A DNA stretch of 64,000 nt. Origin: Ruminococcus bovis (GTDB taxonomy: Bacteria; Bacillota; Clostridia; Oscillospirales; Acutalibacteraceae). The stretch is from assembly GCF_005601135.1 (NCBI RefSeq), contig NZ_CP039381.1, positions 1 through 64,000 of the forward strand, given 5' to 3'. Of this stretch, positions 27,862 to 36,080 are shown one piece after another (positions within the stretch are counted from its first letter, which is position 1; each line of letters begins with the position of its first letter). Both the position numbers and the translations under genes were made by a program. Under the pieces are notes generated by a model that was not told where the DNA came from, did no database searches, and saw nothing but the letters and a program-made list of their open reading frames with translations.

Positions 27862-28066
27862 AAGAAAACAGTATTAGGGTTTATGTGCAAGTTCCTTTGG
27901 TTCCCGAAAGCCATCGAGAACACGGTGCCGTACCTAATATTGGTTCTGTCATAATTGAAGTTTATGTGCGAGACCCTTTTGGTTCGGGACAACTGAGGTC
28001 ACGACGCCGTATTCAAAAGTGACAGGACAGACACTGAATTAATAATTCGGTGTCTTTTTTCTTTTT
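27862..28066 (+). ncRNA. Tandem structured RNA of unknown class (candidate riboswitch or sRNA)
   Basis: Two copies of one motif at 27869-27942 and 27944-28027. Both begin GTTTATGTGC, share TTTGGTTC and GAG, and end GCCGTA. The closing stems differ in sequence but pair in each (CAGTATTAGG / CCTAATATTG; TTGAA / TTCAA plus TTCTGTCA / TGACAGGA). An inner stem covaries, GTTC / GAAC in copy A and GACC / GGTC in copy B. An intrinsic terminator follows (28029-28066), and an extended -10 promoter precedes (TTGATA at 27832, TGTTAAATT at 27852). No known riboswitch consensus fits by eye. Confidence 0.7.
28029..28066 (+). terminator. Terminator of the tandem RNA
   Basis: AGACACTGAATT / AATTCGGTGTCT, three-base loop, six T then C and five T. 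Confidence 0.9.
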
Positions 28067-28080
28067 GGGAAAATTTACTC

Positions 28081-28109
28081 TTGAAAACCTATTAATCATA
28101 TGGTATTAT
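28081..28109 (+). promoter_or_regulatory. Promoter of the Rrf2 gene
   Basis: TTGAAA, 17 bases, TATTAT, 40 bases before the ATG and downstream of the RNA terminator, so the regulator can be expressed independently. Confidence 0.7.
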
Positions 28110-28148
28110 TATAGTATGTTATTATGTACAAAATAAAGAGGTAATAAA

Positions 28149-28586
28149 ATGAAAATATCAACAAAAGGTAGATATGCACTAAGAATGATGCTTGACCTTG
28201 CTGAAAACGGCAATGATGGGTTTGTAGCACTTAAAGATATTGCAGAAAGACAAAATATTTCTAAAAAATATTTAGAACAGATTGTGCCTATTCTTAACAA
28301 GGCTGACACATTAAGAACTAACAGAGGTTATCAAGGTGGTTACAAGTTATCCAGACCTGCTGATAAATATACTGTTGGTGAAATTCTTAGAATTACAGAG
28401 GGCAGTATTGCACCGGTTGCTTGTCTTGATCAAGACCCTAACGAATGTGAAAGAGCCGGTGAATGTATGACTTTACCTGTATGGCAAGGTCTTTATGAAG
28501 TTATCACTAATTATCTTGACAACATTACTTTGCAAGATATTCTTGATATGCAGAAAGACAGAACCTCGGACAGTTATATGATTTAA
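28149..28586 (+). CDS. Rrf2-family transcriptional regulator
   Basis: 145 residues. Starts MKISTKGRYALRMMLDLAEN, the Rrf2 signature, with a winged helix (IAERQNISKKYLEQIV ... GYQGGYKLSRP). Three cysteines follow in the iron-sulfur loop (CLDQDPNECERAGEC), as in IscR-type sensors. A convergent trans-sulfuration gene next door suggests a CymR/IscR-like role in sulfur or Fe-S metabolism; this is context only. RBS GAGGTAATAAA. Confidence 0.9.
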   Translation: MKISTKGRYALRMMLDLAENGNDGFVALKDIAERQNISKKYLEQIVPILNKADTLRTNRGYQGGYKLSRPADKYTVGEILRITEGSIAPVACLDQDPNECERAGECMTLPVWQGLYEVITNYLDNITLQDILDMQKDRTSDSYMI

Positions 28587-28598
28587 TACCTAAATTTA

Positions 28599-28626
28599 GC
28601 CTTTCCCCTATGGAAAGGCTTTTTTT
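28599..28626 (+). terminator. Terminator of the Rrf2 gene
   Basis: AGCCTTTCC / GGAAAGGCT stem and seven T. Confidence 0.9.
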
Positions 28627-28651
28627 CTGCCTATACATTATTATATATAGA

Positions 28652-28692
28652 AAAAGTAGATGTTTATTCTATATAAGCATCTACTTTTCTTT
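28652..28692 (-). terminator. Terminator of the trans-sulfuration gene
   Basis: AAAAGTAGATG / CATCTACTTTT with an AT-rich upper stem; T-run on the minus strand. Confidence 0.8.
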
Positions 28693-28728
28693 TACAGGGA
28701 ATTCAGTTTTATGTTAAGAAATTTTAAT

Positions 28729-29919
28729 TTATACTAAATTTTCTTTTTCAAATGCTTGTTGCAAGTCTGCAATAATATCATCGGCATCTTCAATACCTAC
28801 ACTAAATCTAAAGAAACCGTTGTGGAATTCTTCAGGATATAGATATTGTCTTTCATCATTTTCACCTAAGAATACAATTAGGCTTTCATCGTGACCTAAA
28901 GAAACTGCTGATGTAATAACATTTAAATGACTTACAAATCTATTATATGTATCATGGTCAGCTTTTAGACCAAATGACAACACACCACCATAACCGTTAG
29001 TCATTTGTTCTTTTGCAATTTGGTGGTTAGGGTGATTTTCCAGTCCGGGATAAGCAACAAAACTAACACCCTTAACTGTTTGTAGGTACTTAGCTACCTT
29101 TAGTGCATTTTCGTTATGTTGTTTCATTCTAAGTGGTAATGTTACAGAACCTCTCATAATCAGCCATGCGTTAAATGGACTGATTGTTGCACCTAGGTTA
29201 ATCTGTGACTGTGCTCTGATAATATCAAGATACTTCTTCTTACCGATAATAGCACCACCCATTGCATCACCATGACCGTTAATATACTTTGTTAAACTTT
29301 CTACTGTAAAGTCAGCACCCAGTTCAACAGGTCGCTGATTGTATGGTGAAGCAAAAGTATTATCAACAGAAAGTAAAGCACCATTATCATGTGCTACCTT
29401 TGCAATAGCCTTAATATCTGAAATTGTAAGTGTTGGGTTACCTGGTGTTTCAATATGAATTAGCTTTGTATTAGGCTTAATAGCTTTCTTTACATTTTCT
29501 ACATTTGAAGTATCAACAATAGTTGTTTCTACACCGAACTTATTATTTAGAAGTTCATTTAGTAATCTATAAACTGCAATATAAGTGACACTTGAAAAAA
29601 TTACATGGTCACCACTTTTTAGTAATGCAAAGAATAAACCTGATAAAGCAGCTACACCACTGGCAAGTACTACTGCATCTTCTCCACCTTCAAGAGATGC
29701 AAGTTTTTCTTGTAGATACTGTTGGTTAGAGCCACCGTTTCTTGTATAAAGATTTTTACCTGCACTACTCCAGTTTAAGTCACTAGGGTCATAAGGTAAT
29801 TCATAGCTGTTTGCCATTGTGATTGGTCTTTTGATAGCACCGGTTTCTTTGTCGATGCCGTTACCTTTATGTACTGCTCTTGTCTGAAAACCTAAGTTGT
29901 TATTAATATCTTTACTCAT
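28729..29919 (-). CDS. Trans-sulfuration PLP enzyme (cystathionine synthase / lyase family)
   Basis: 396-residue Cys/Met metabolism PLP enzyme. Landmarks: LYTRNGGSNQQYLQEKLASLEGG, DNTFASPYNQRP (PLP ring Asp), SLTKYINGHGDAMGG with the Schiff-base Lys, RFSVGIEDADDIIADL at the end. Sequence alone does not separate cystathionine gamma-synthase, gamma-lyase, beta-lyase or methionine gamma-lyase. Own promoter upstream; convergent with the Rrf2 regulator. Confidence 0.88.
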   Translation of the reverse strand: MSKDINNNLGFQTRAVHKGNGIDKETGAIKRPITMANSYELPYDPSDLNWSSAGKNLYTRNGGSNQQYLQEKLASLEGGEDAVVLASGVAALSGLFFALLKSGDHVIFSSVTYIAVYRLLNELLNNKFGVETTIVDTSNVENVKKAIKPNTKLIHIETPGNPTLTISDIKAIAKVAHDNGALLSVDNTFASPYNQRPVELGADFTVESLTKYINGHGDAMGGAIIGKKKYLDIIRAQSQINLGATISPFNAWLIMRGSVTLPLRMKQHNENALKVAKYLQTVKGVSFVAYPGLENHPNHQIAKEQMTNGYGGVLSFGLKADHDTYNRFVSHLNVITSAVSLGHDESLIVFLGENDERQYLYPEEFHNGFFRFSVGIEDADDIIADLQQAFEKENLV

Positions 29920-29964
29920 AATTATCTCCCTTTCATATATAACCTATCTGTTTAGTATGTTTAT

Positions 29965-29993
29965 AATATACATTGTTATTATCCTGTTGTCAA
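29965..29993 (-). promoter_or_regulatory. Promoter of the trans-sulfuration gene
   Basis: Minus strand: TTGACA, 17 bases, TATATT, 46 bases before the ATG. Confidence 0.75.
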
Positions 29994-30115
29994 GACCTAA
30001 TTTTGATTTTTTTATTTTGGATTTTTTATGTGTTGAAAAAATAGCTCTATACATTTTGTTTTTTTAACTTAAATTGTAGGTAAAGGTAAATTAGGGTTTG
30101 TCTTTTAGTTTTGGT

Positions 30116-30492
30116 TGTGGGTAAAGGTAAATTTCTTTTGAATTCAATTTACTATAAAGAAAAATTTATAATAAGAATAAATACCTTAAAGTAATATAGA
30201 ACTATGACTCACAGGTGTAGGGTCCAACAGTGTTGGACCGTTACAAACTAGCCTTTATATAGGTACTTTGCCCTGTGTAGTAGGTTATAATTTCTAGTTT
30301 CTGCATAGGACAGAATTCCATAAATACTATACTTTTATTCGGGCGAACAATTAAGTGAACATCAAAGAAAACGAGCCATAGGCGAAGTTTGATTTGCTAA
30401 TGTGAACTTATGCAAAAGTTTTTGAATAAAAAACTTTTGTAGTGAAGCCCCTACGACTGTGAGCCAAAATTTTGTTGTAATTCACACCCACA
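30116..30492. repeat. Dispersed intergenic repeat, copy 2, with internal insert
   Basis: Same element as 24268-24553, in the same orientation. The second palindrome (GGGCGAACA...) is interrupted by about 98 bases (30350-30447) that contain the perfect hairpin CAAAAGTTTTT / AAAAACTTTTG. A fragment like the element start (TAGGTAAAGGTAAATT) also lies just upstream at about 30077. No gene in the 29.99-30.60 kb gap. Confidence 0.75.
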
Positions 30493-30544
30493 AACCCAGA
30501 TTTATCTTACTGTATTAACTATTAAACAAAATATAGGCATAAAA

Positions 30545-30570
30545 ATGGTCATACATTTCTGTATGACCAT
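30545..30570 (-). terminator. Terminator of the DUF975-CmpB gene
   Basis: ATGGTCATAC / GTATGACCAT stem, T-run on the minus strand. Confidence 0.88.
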
Positions 30571-30600
30571 TAGTTTAGTTAACACTATTAAATTTATTAA

Positions 30601-32484
30601 TTACAATTTTGCTGATTTACTGATAATATAACTATCCAAATCCGTTACATTACAAGTAGGGTTATAAGAGGTTTTGGTTGACTTAGGTTTTAACTTAATT
30701 TCCCTACTATAATCGGTAACACCTTTACCGGAGTTAGGTACTTTTGAAGAATAAATCCTATCTGCTGTAAAAGCTAGGACAAGTACAACACAGATTGTAA
30801 TTGATATTTTAAATGGGATTTTACGAAGTAGGTTATCAAGTAATGGTGCTACTATATAAACAACAATAATACCACCAACACCAAACACAAGCAGACCTTC
30901 TGCACAAACTCTACCGTTGATATTTAGGAAATATCCACTATAGTCCCACCAAAGTTTACCGTACTGATATTCTAGGAATACTGATGTAAAATATTCAACT
31001 ATACCACAAAGTACAACTGCTGAAATAAATTCAATAATAGGGTTCTTCCTAAGTTTATTCAGTAAAACAAGAATCATTACACAACCACTACCGTAAATAG
31101 GCAACCAAGGACCATGCATTACACCACGGTTTACAAACTCACCTTTTTCGATAAAGTGGAAAATTACTTCCCAGAACCAACCCATAAAACAGAAGATAAA
31201 GAACATCATTATTAATGAAGTTACTGAGTATCTTCTCATATAGTGTAGGTGTTCAAATCTTGGTTTTCTCACCTTTTCACCTAAAGGATAAAGTCTTGTT
31301 GGGTATGTATATCCGTTAATAACATCCTTAAAGTTGGCAATTTTGATTTTTCTTTCGGTAAATTCTGTGTATTCCTTTTCTGTCTGATTGTAAGTAGGAA
31401 TTACACCAAATACATTTGCTACAAAAGTAAGGAACTTGTTTCTCTTATGAATTACAGGTTCAGGTGTATCCATAAGTTCAATAATATCTTTATATGAATT
31501 TCTGATTATTTCATTAGATGCTTTTTCATACAAATATGTATCATTTAATAAATCAATATTCGCTAGATTTTCTGATTTACACTTTTCTCTGCGATTTACA
31601 TAATATTCACAAACAACAGATTCTTTATATGGGTTTAGGAAGAAAATACCTAAAAGTCCCAATGTAAGGAAATCTAAAATATACCAACCTATGAAAGAAA
31701 TATCAAGAACAAATAATTCCCACTTATGACCTTTCATCATTTTTCTTGATAATGTAATAGCCTTTAAAGGTGAAATATCCTTATTTTCAGCTACAATATA
31801 AGGTACTAATGCATAGGAATATCTTTTGATGAAACCACCTACTATTGTTAAGTTCCATAAAAACTGAAATACTTCTTTCAATCCAACAGTAAGTGCAATT
31901 TTGAACAATTTTCTATCCCTATAAATAAACAAAAATCTTTGGAATGGCATCTTCTCATATACTCTGCTTTCCATAAAGATTCTTCTGTATGCAACAGAAA
32001 ATGTATTGAAAATAATTGCCCAAATTAAGATTATCAGTAGCAGAGAAATCACAACAAGAATTGCAGCTAAAAAATAACTTGACTCAGCTACATTCTTAAT
32101 AGCAACAAGGATTGTTAAAATCATTGAACCTGATGAAACCATATTTACCACATGAGCAAGGACACCGTCTTTTCGACCAAGTTCAAGTCCACCATAGGTA
32201 ACATCCTTATTCTTCTCATCATCCATAAGTTTGGTAGCAGATTCTTTTATCTTCTCTTTATCTTCACCCATAAAGTTATCAATTAAGCTATATGTATTGG
32301 CAACAAATGGTGAAACACTTGTAATGTCTGTTTGGCTAGTATCACTTGTAAAAGCCTTTACAATATCTGTAGAACCAACAAACTCAATACCAAATAACGA
32401 AGCAAGTAAACAGGCAACAACACATATCCAATAATGTGCTTTAAAATGCTTTTTGCCGTTTTTTTTCAGCATTTTTCTATTCAC
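30601..32484 (-). CDS. DUF975 / CmpB-type membrane fusion protein
   Basis: About 627 residues, two membrane modules. The N-terminal half (to about 290) resembles DUF975: large outside loop, FSVAYRRIFMESRVYEKM, SYALVPYIVAENKDISPLKAI. After a charged linker, the C-terminal half is a CmpB-type putative permease with FMGWFWEVIFHFIEKGEFVNRG, PWLPIYGSG, CGIVEYFTSVFLE and KLWWDYSGYFLNINGRVC. A GTG start at 32484 is chosen for its AAGGGGTGA site; an ATG at 32472 is possible. Transport role unproven. Confidence 0.8.
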   Translation of the reverse strand: MNRKMLKKNGKKHFKAHYWICVVACLLASLFGIEFVGSTDIVKAFTSDTSQTDITSVSPFVANTYSLIDNFMGEDKEKIKESATKLMDDEKNKDVTYGGLELGRKDGVLAHVVNMVSSGSMILTILVAIKNVAESSYFLAAILVVISLLLIILIWAIIFNTFSVAYRRIFMESRVYEKMPFQRFLFIYRDRKLFKIALTVGLKEVFQFLWNLTIVGGFIKRYSYALVPYIVAENKDISPLKAITLSRKMMKGHKWELFVLDISFIGWYILDFLTLGLLGIFFLNPYKESVVCEYYVNRREKCKSENLANIDLLNDTYLYEKASNEIIRNSYKDIIELMDTPEPVIHKRNKFLTFVANVFGVIPTYNQTEKEYTEFTERKIKIANFKDVINGYTYPTRLYPLGEKVRKPRFEHLHYMRRYSVTSLIMMFFIFCFMGWFWEVIFHFIEKGEFVNRGVMHGPWLPIYGSGCVMILVLLNKLRKNPIIEFISAVVLCGIVEYFTSVFLEYQYGKLWWDYSGYFLNINGRVCAEGLLVFGVGGIIVVYIVAPLLDNLLRKIPFKISITICVVLVLAFTADRIYSSKVPNSGKGVTDYSREIKLKPKSTKTSYNPTCNVTDLDSYIISKSAKL

Positions 32485-32549
32485 TATATCACCCCTTATA
32501 CACAAACATTCACTTTATTGTATCACAATAATTAACTTAAATCAATTAA

Positions 32550-32575
32550 ATAACAAAATAGTAATAAATCTATTT
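32550..32575. repeat. Target site duplication, left, IS copy 1
   Basis: 26 bases (ATAACAAAAT ... CTATTT) identical to 33721-33746. Confidence 0.85.
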
Positions 32576-33720
32576 TCTGTGTTGTAAATAGATATGACCC
32601 ATTTTAGGGTAAAAATAAAATACGATTTAATATTTCGCTTGTTTTACTGACTTTTGATTATGAATATTAATTAATGAATGGATTTCAATTCTAACTTTTC
32701 ACTCAATAACTGCATTGGACTCTTGTAATCAAGTGTTCTCATTGTTTTGTTATTACTCCATTCCAAATGTCCTTTTAATTTTGTGTTTAATTCTTCAATA
32801 TTTCTGAATGTTTCCCATTCATAGAAATATCTTTGGTCGTTTCTATGACTTCTTTCTACCTTTCCGTTGTGCCAAGGTGTTCGTGGTGGTATTAATTTAT
32901 GATTTATACCTAGTTTGTTTAATTCTATTTCAAAAGGACTTTTCACTTCACTGCTCTGATATTTATATGTGAACTCTCTTCCGTTATCTGTTTGAATAGT
33001 CTGTATTTTAAACGGAAATTCTTTCAATAACATTTTCAAAAATTTGGTTGAGTTTTCCGGTGTATGTTCTTCAAACCCATATACAAATCTCATCCTTGTA
33101 CATTCATCTATTGCAGTCCATTGATAAAAATGCTTTCCGTCCCTTAAAGCCTTACCTCTTAAGCAATTATATGGCACTTCTTTTACATCTATCTGCACCT
33201 TTTCTCCAGGTATTAACAGTTCCGGATATCTTCTATGCTTACGGCTCTTTTTCTTGGTCTTTTTATATTTTACTAAGCCCATTCTTTTAGCTGCATATAT
33301 CATTCCTGAGTAGCTTCTTGTATATCCTTTTCTCTTTAAATCACTGTATACTCCATCCCATCCATATCTTTCATAGCACTTTTTGAAAGAATTTCTAATT
33401 TGTCTTTCTTCTCTTTTTGTGTGCCTGTTAGGATGACTATGTGGTCTGTGTGATTTAGGCAATAGCGATTGCCAGGTACCGTCATATTGGTTACACCATC
33501 TCTTTACGCTTGAAAGACTTACACCGTACACTCTACTTGCTTTGCTTTTTTCTTTTCTTAGTGCGTATTTTACTATGGCTTGCTTTTTCTTTGCTTCTTG
33601 TGTTATCATATTCATGAGGAGTACTTCTTTCTTAGGTTAATGTTTTTTTAGCGATTCCATTATACCATATTTTGAAGTTACTCCTCTTTTTTATTGGGTC
33701 ATATCATTTTAGCACATACA
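32576..33720 (-). mobile_element. IS481-like insertion sequence, copy 1 (intact)
   Basis: 1145 bases. Imperfect 26-base terminal inverted repeats, 20 of 26 matching, both ending in GATATGACCCA. One full-length transposase gene. Flanked by a perfect 26-base direct repeat. A second copy lies at 44357-45497. Confidence 0.9.
32671..33615 (-). CDS. DDE transposase of IS481-like element
   Basis: 314 residues. An N-terminal helix-turn-helix (SKASRVYGVSLSSVKRWCNQY), then an rve catalytic core with the acidic triad: QIDVKEV, QTDNGREF, and HNGKVERSHRND. One ORF, no ribosomal frameshift, as in IS481. No strong ribosome site is seen, which is common in IS elements. Intact, so possibly active. Confidence 0.9.
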   Translation of the reverse strand: MNMITQEAKKKQAIVKYALRKEKSKASRVYGVSLSSVKRWCNQYDGTWQSLLPKSHRPHSHPNRHTKREERQIRNSFKKCYERYGWDGVYSDLKRKGYTRSYSGMIYAAKRMGLVKYKKTKKKSRKHRRYPELLIPGEKVQIDVKEVPYNCLRGKALRDGKHFYQWTAIDECTRMRFVYGFEEHTPENSTKFLKMLLKEFPFKIQTIQTDNGREFTYKYQSSEVKSPFEIELNKLGINHKLIPPRTPWHNGKVERSHRNDQRYFYEWETFRNIEELNTKLKGHLEWSNNKTMRTLDYKSPMQLLSEKLELKSIH

Positions 33721-33746
33721 ATAACAAAATAGTAATAAATCTATTT
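33721..33746. repeat. Target site duplication, right, IS copy 1
   Basis: 26 bases identical to 32550-32575, directly after the IS end. Confidence 0.85.
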
Positions 33747-33761
33747 TATATCAACATTTAA

Positions 33762-33790
33762 TTGTAAATGTATATTATGTGTGCTATAAT
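33762..33790 (+). promoter_or_regulatory. Promoter of the phosphoesterase gene
   Basis: TTGTAA, 17 bases, TATAAT, just downstream of the IS duplication and not disturbed by it. Confidence 0.75.
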
Positions 33791-33813
33791 TTTCTGTGTT
33801 AAGGAGATTTGAT

Positions 33814-35007
33814 ATGATTGCTTTATTTTTAATTCCTGTATATATTGTTATAAACATTTATATACTACATAGACTGAAAAACTTTTTAATTAAATGCCAA
33901 GAAACATTCAGCAGAAAATGGCTACAAGTTATAATATACATTATTTACGGTATATTTGCTGTGTCCCCTATTGTTGGATTCTTGATGCCTTATGGTACAG
34001 AAACTAAACGAATGGCAACAAGAGTCGGTAACTACTGGTTTGCACTACTGATATACACACTAATTATTGTTGCTATCGGTCATTTTCTTTCTATTCTGTT
34101 AAGAAGAGTTTTCAAGATTACACCACATAACTTCTTTCAGATAAGAAAAAACAGTATTATAAGTGGTATTCTTACACTTGCCATTATTGGTGGTGTTTCT
34201 GCTTATGGACTTTATAATGCCAGAGACATTAAAGTTACCGATTACAACATAACAGTTAACAAACAAGTTGAAAATGTTAAAAGTATGAAAGTCGTACTAT
34301 TAGCTGACTTACATATGGGTTACAGTATCGGTGTTGACCAAATTGAAAAGATGGTTAAGCTGGTAAATGAACAAAAGCCTGATTTGGTGTGTATTGCCGG
34401 TGATATTTATGACAATGACTATAATTCACTTGAAGATCCTGACAAGTTAGCAAATTTACTTTCTCAAATGAAAAGTACATATGGTACATATGCTTGTTGG
34501 GGTAATCACGATGTAAACCAAAAGATACTTGCCGGTTTTACATTTAGTACAGGCAAAACACTTGAACATGACAAGAGAATGGACTCATTCTTTAAGAAAG
34601 CTAAAATCAACTTGTTAACTGATGAAGTAAAGCTGATTGATAATAAATTTTATGTTGCAGGTAGATTAGATGATGAAAAACCTGCTACCGGTGAAGTAAA
34701 GAAAAGTGCTGATGAACTATTAAAAGGTCTTGATAAATCAAAACCTATCTTCACTATTTATCACGAACCTAATGAACTGGATGAACTAAGCAAAGCTGGT
34801 ACTGATGTGTTATTATGTGGTCACACTCATGACGGACAAATTTTTCCGGGTAATATTTTTATTAAGCTATTTTGGGAAAATGCTTGTGGTTACTTAAAGA
34901 AAGGTAATATGCACAACATTGTTACTTCCGGTGTTGGTATTTACGGTCCATACATTAGAGTTGGTACTCATGCTGAGATTTGTCCTATTACAGTTAATTT
35001 TAAATAA
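33814..35007 (+). CDS. Membrane-bound metallophosphoesterase (YkuE/YaeI-like)
   Basis: About four hydrophobic helices (residues 1-150), then a calcineurin-type phosphoesterase domain outside: LLADLHMGYS, CIAGDIYDND, CWGNHDVN, FTIYHEPNE and CGHTHDGQIFPG, the complete metal-binding set. The ATG at 33814 lies six bases after AAGGAGA. Family members cleave phospholipid head groups or related phosphoesters; the substrate here is unknown. Confidence 0.88.
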   Translation: MIALFLIPVYIVINIYILHRLKNFLIKCQETFSRKWLQVIIYIIYGIFAVSPIVGFLMPYGTETKRMATRVGNYWFALLIYTLIIVAIGHFLSILLRRVFKITPHNFFQIRKNSIISGILTLAIIGGVSAYGLYNARDIKVTDYNITVNKQVENVKSMKVVLLADLHMGYSIGVDQIEKMVKLVNEQKPDLVCIAGDIYDNDYNSLEDPDKLANLLSQMKSTYGTYACWGNHDVNQKILAGFTFSTGKTLEHDKRMDSFFKKAKINLLTDEVKLIDNKFYVAGRLDDEKPATGEVKKSADELLKGLDKSKPIFTIYHEPNELDELSKAGTDVLLCGHTHDGQIFPGNIFIKLFWENACGYLKKGNMHNIVTSGVGIYGPYIRVGTHAEICPITVNFK

Positions 35008-35019
35008 TCACATATAGAA

Positions 35020-35052
35020 AAAGACTCAAACATAAAAAGTTTGAGTCTTTTA
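35020..35052. terminator. Bidirectional terminator
   Basis: AAAAAGACTCAAAC / GTTTGAGTCTTTTT between convergent genes. Confidence 0.88.
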
Positions 35053-35066
35053 TTATGTAAAAATAT

Positions 35067-36071
35067 TTACTGTCTTCTTGGTCTAGGTCTTCTAATATCT
35101 CTGCCTAAGAAGTCAATCTTAGCACAATTACCCATTACACGAGATACAAACCTTGGTGAATAGCTTTTCTCTAAATCTTTTAGAGTTAAGTTTGTATTCA
35201 TAATAGTAGGTTTTCTGTTTAGTAATCGTGAATTAAAGATATTATAGATTGTTGATGTGGAATAGCTGGACTGAAATTCTGTTCCTAAGTCATCAATAAT
35301 AAGCAAATCACAAGTTACAAGAGAATTTATTGTTTCTTCCTCTGTATCGTAATCATACTTAAAATGACTTTTCTCCAAAGTTGAAAGCAACATTGGTGCT
35401 GAAACATAAATTACACCAAAACCATTTTGGATAACTTCATTGGCAATTGCTAAACTTAAATGAGTTTTGCCTAGTCCTGTTGCACCTCTCATCATAATGC
35501 TTGGTGAGTCCAGAGAAAAAGTTCTTGCATACTTTTTGCAATAAGCAAGGACTTTGCTCATTCTTTCATATGGTGAAACTTGCTTATCCTCCTGAATATC
35601 CATATCGTAATAATCAAGGCTGAAATTATCAAATGAAGATAATTCAAGTGGTGAGGACTTGTTAAGTTCATCACATGCTACATCAATTCTGATTTTCTTT
35701 AAACAATCACAAAGAACTGTTCTGCCTTTTTCATCATCGTATCTTCCTGTATCGTTACATTTAGTACAAGAAAAATGTGGTTCTAAAGTATCTTCTTTGT
35801 AACCATGAGAAACCAAAATATCTCTTGCTTCACTTTGAAGTGCTAAACTTTCTTTAGCTAATTTCTTTGTCATTTCTACTGCTGAACCACCATTTAGAAC
35901 TGCTTTTGCAGTTTCTGATCCTATGATAATCAATTGTTGTTCAATCTCTTGTAATCTAGGAAATTGGCTATACACTATGCTCCTCATTCTGTCCTGATTA
36001 TGTAGAGCCTCTAGCCTTTTATTATTTAATATTTCGTCAGCTTTTTGATTAATTTTACTGTTGAACCCCAT
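35067..36071 (-). CDS. dnaC: Helicase loader, DnaC/DnaI-like AAA+ ATPase
   Basis: Loads the replicative helicase. A zinc-binding N-terminal part (FSCTKCNDTGRYDDEKGRTVLCDC), Walker A MMRGATGLGKTHLSLA, Walker B LLIIDDLGTEF, sensor/arginine region FVSRVMGNCAKIDFLGRDIR. 334 residues. It follows the DnaD-type gene by nine bases, a pair commonly found together in Firmicutes. Confidence 0.88.
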   Translation of the reverse strand: MGFNSKINQKADEILNNKRLEALHNQDRMRSIVYSQFPRLQEIEQQLIIIGSETAKAVLNGGSAVEMTKKLAKESLALQSEARDILVSHGYKEDTLEPHFSCTKCNDTGRYDDEKGRTVLCDCLKKIRIDVACDELNKSSPLELSSFDNFSLDYYDMDIQEDKQVSPYERMSKVLAYCKKYARTFSLDSPSIMMRGATGLGKTHLSLAIANEVIQNGFGVIYVSAPMLLSTLEKSHFKYDYDTEEETINSLVTCDLLIIDDLGTEFQSSYSTSTIYNIFNSRLLNRKPTIMNTNLTLKDLEKSYSPRFVSRVMGNCAKIDFLGRDIRRPRPRRQ

Positions 36072-36080
36072 ATTAACCTC

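Noticed and set aside
27862..28066. Guanidine-II (mini-ykkC) identity for the tandem RNA because of ACGG/ACGA words
   Set aside because: Those words are not hairpin loops here; the flanks do not pair as that class requires.
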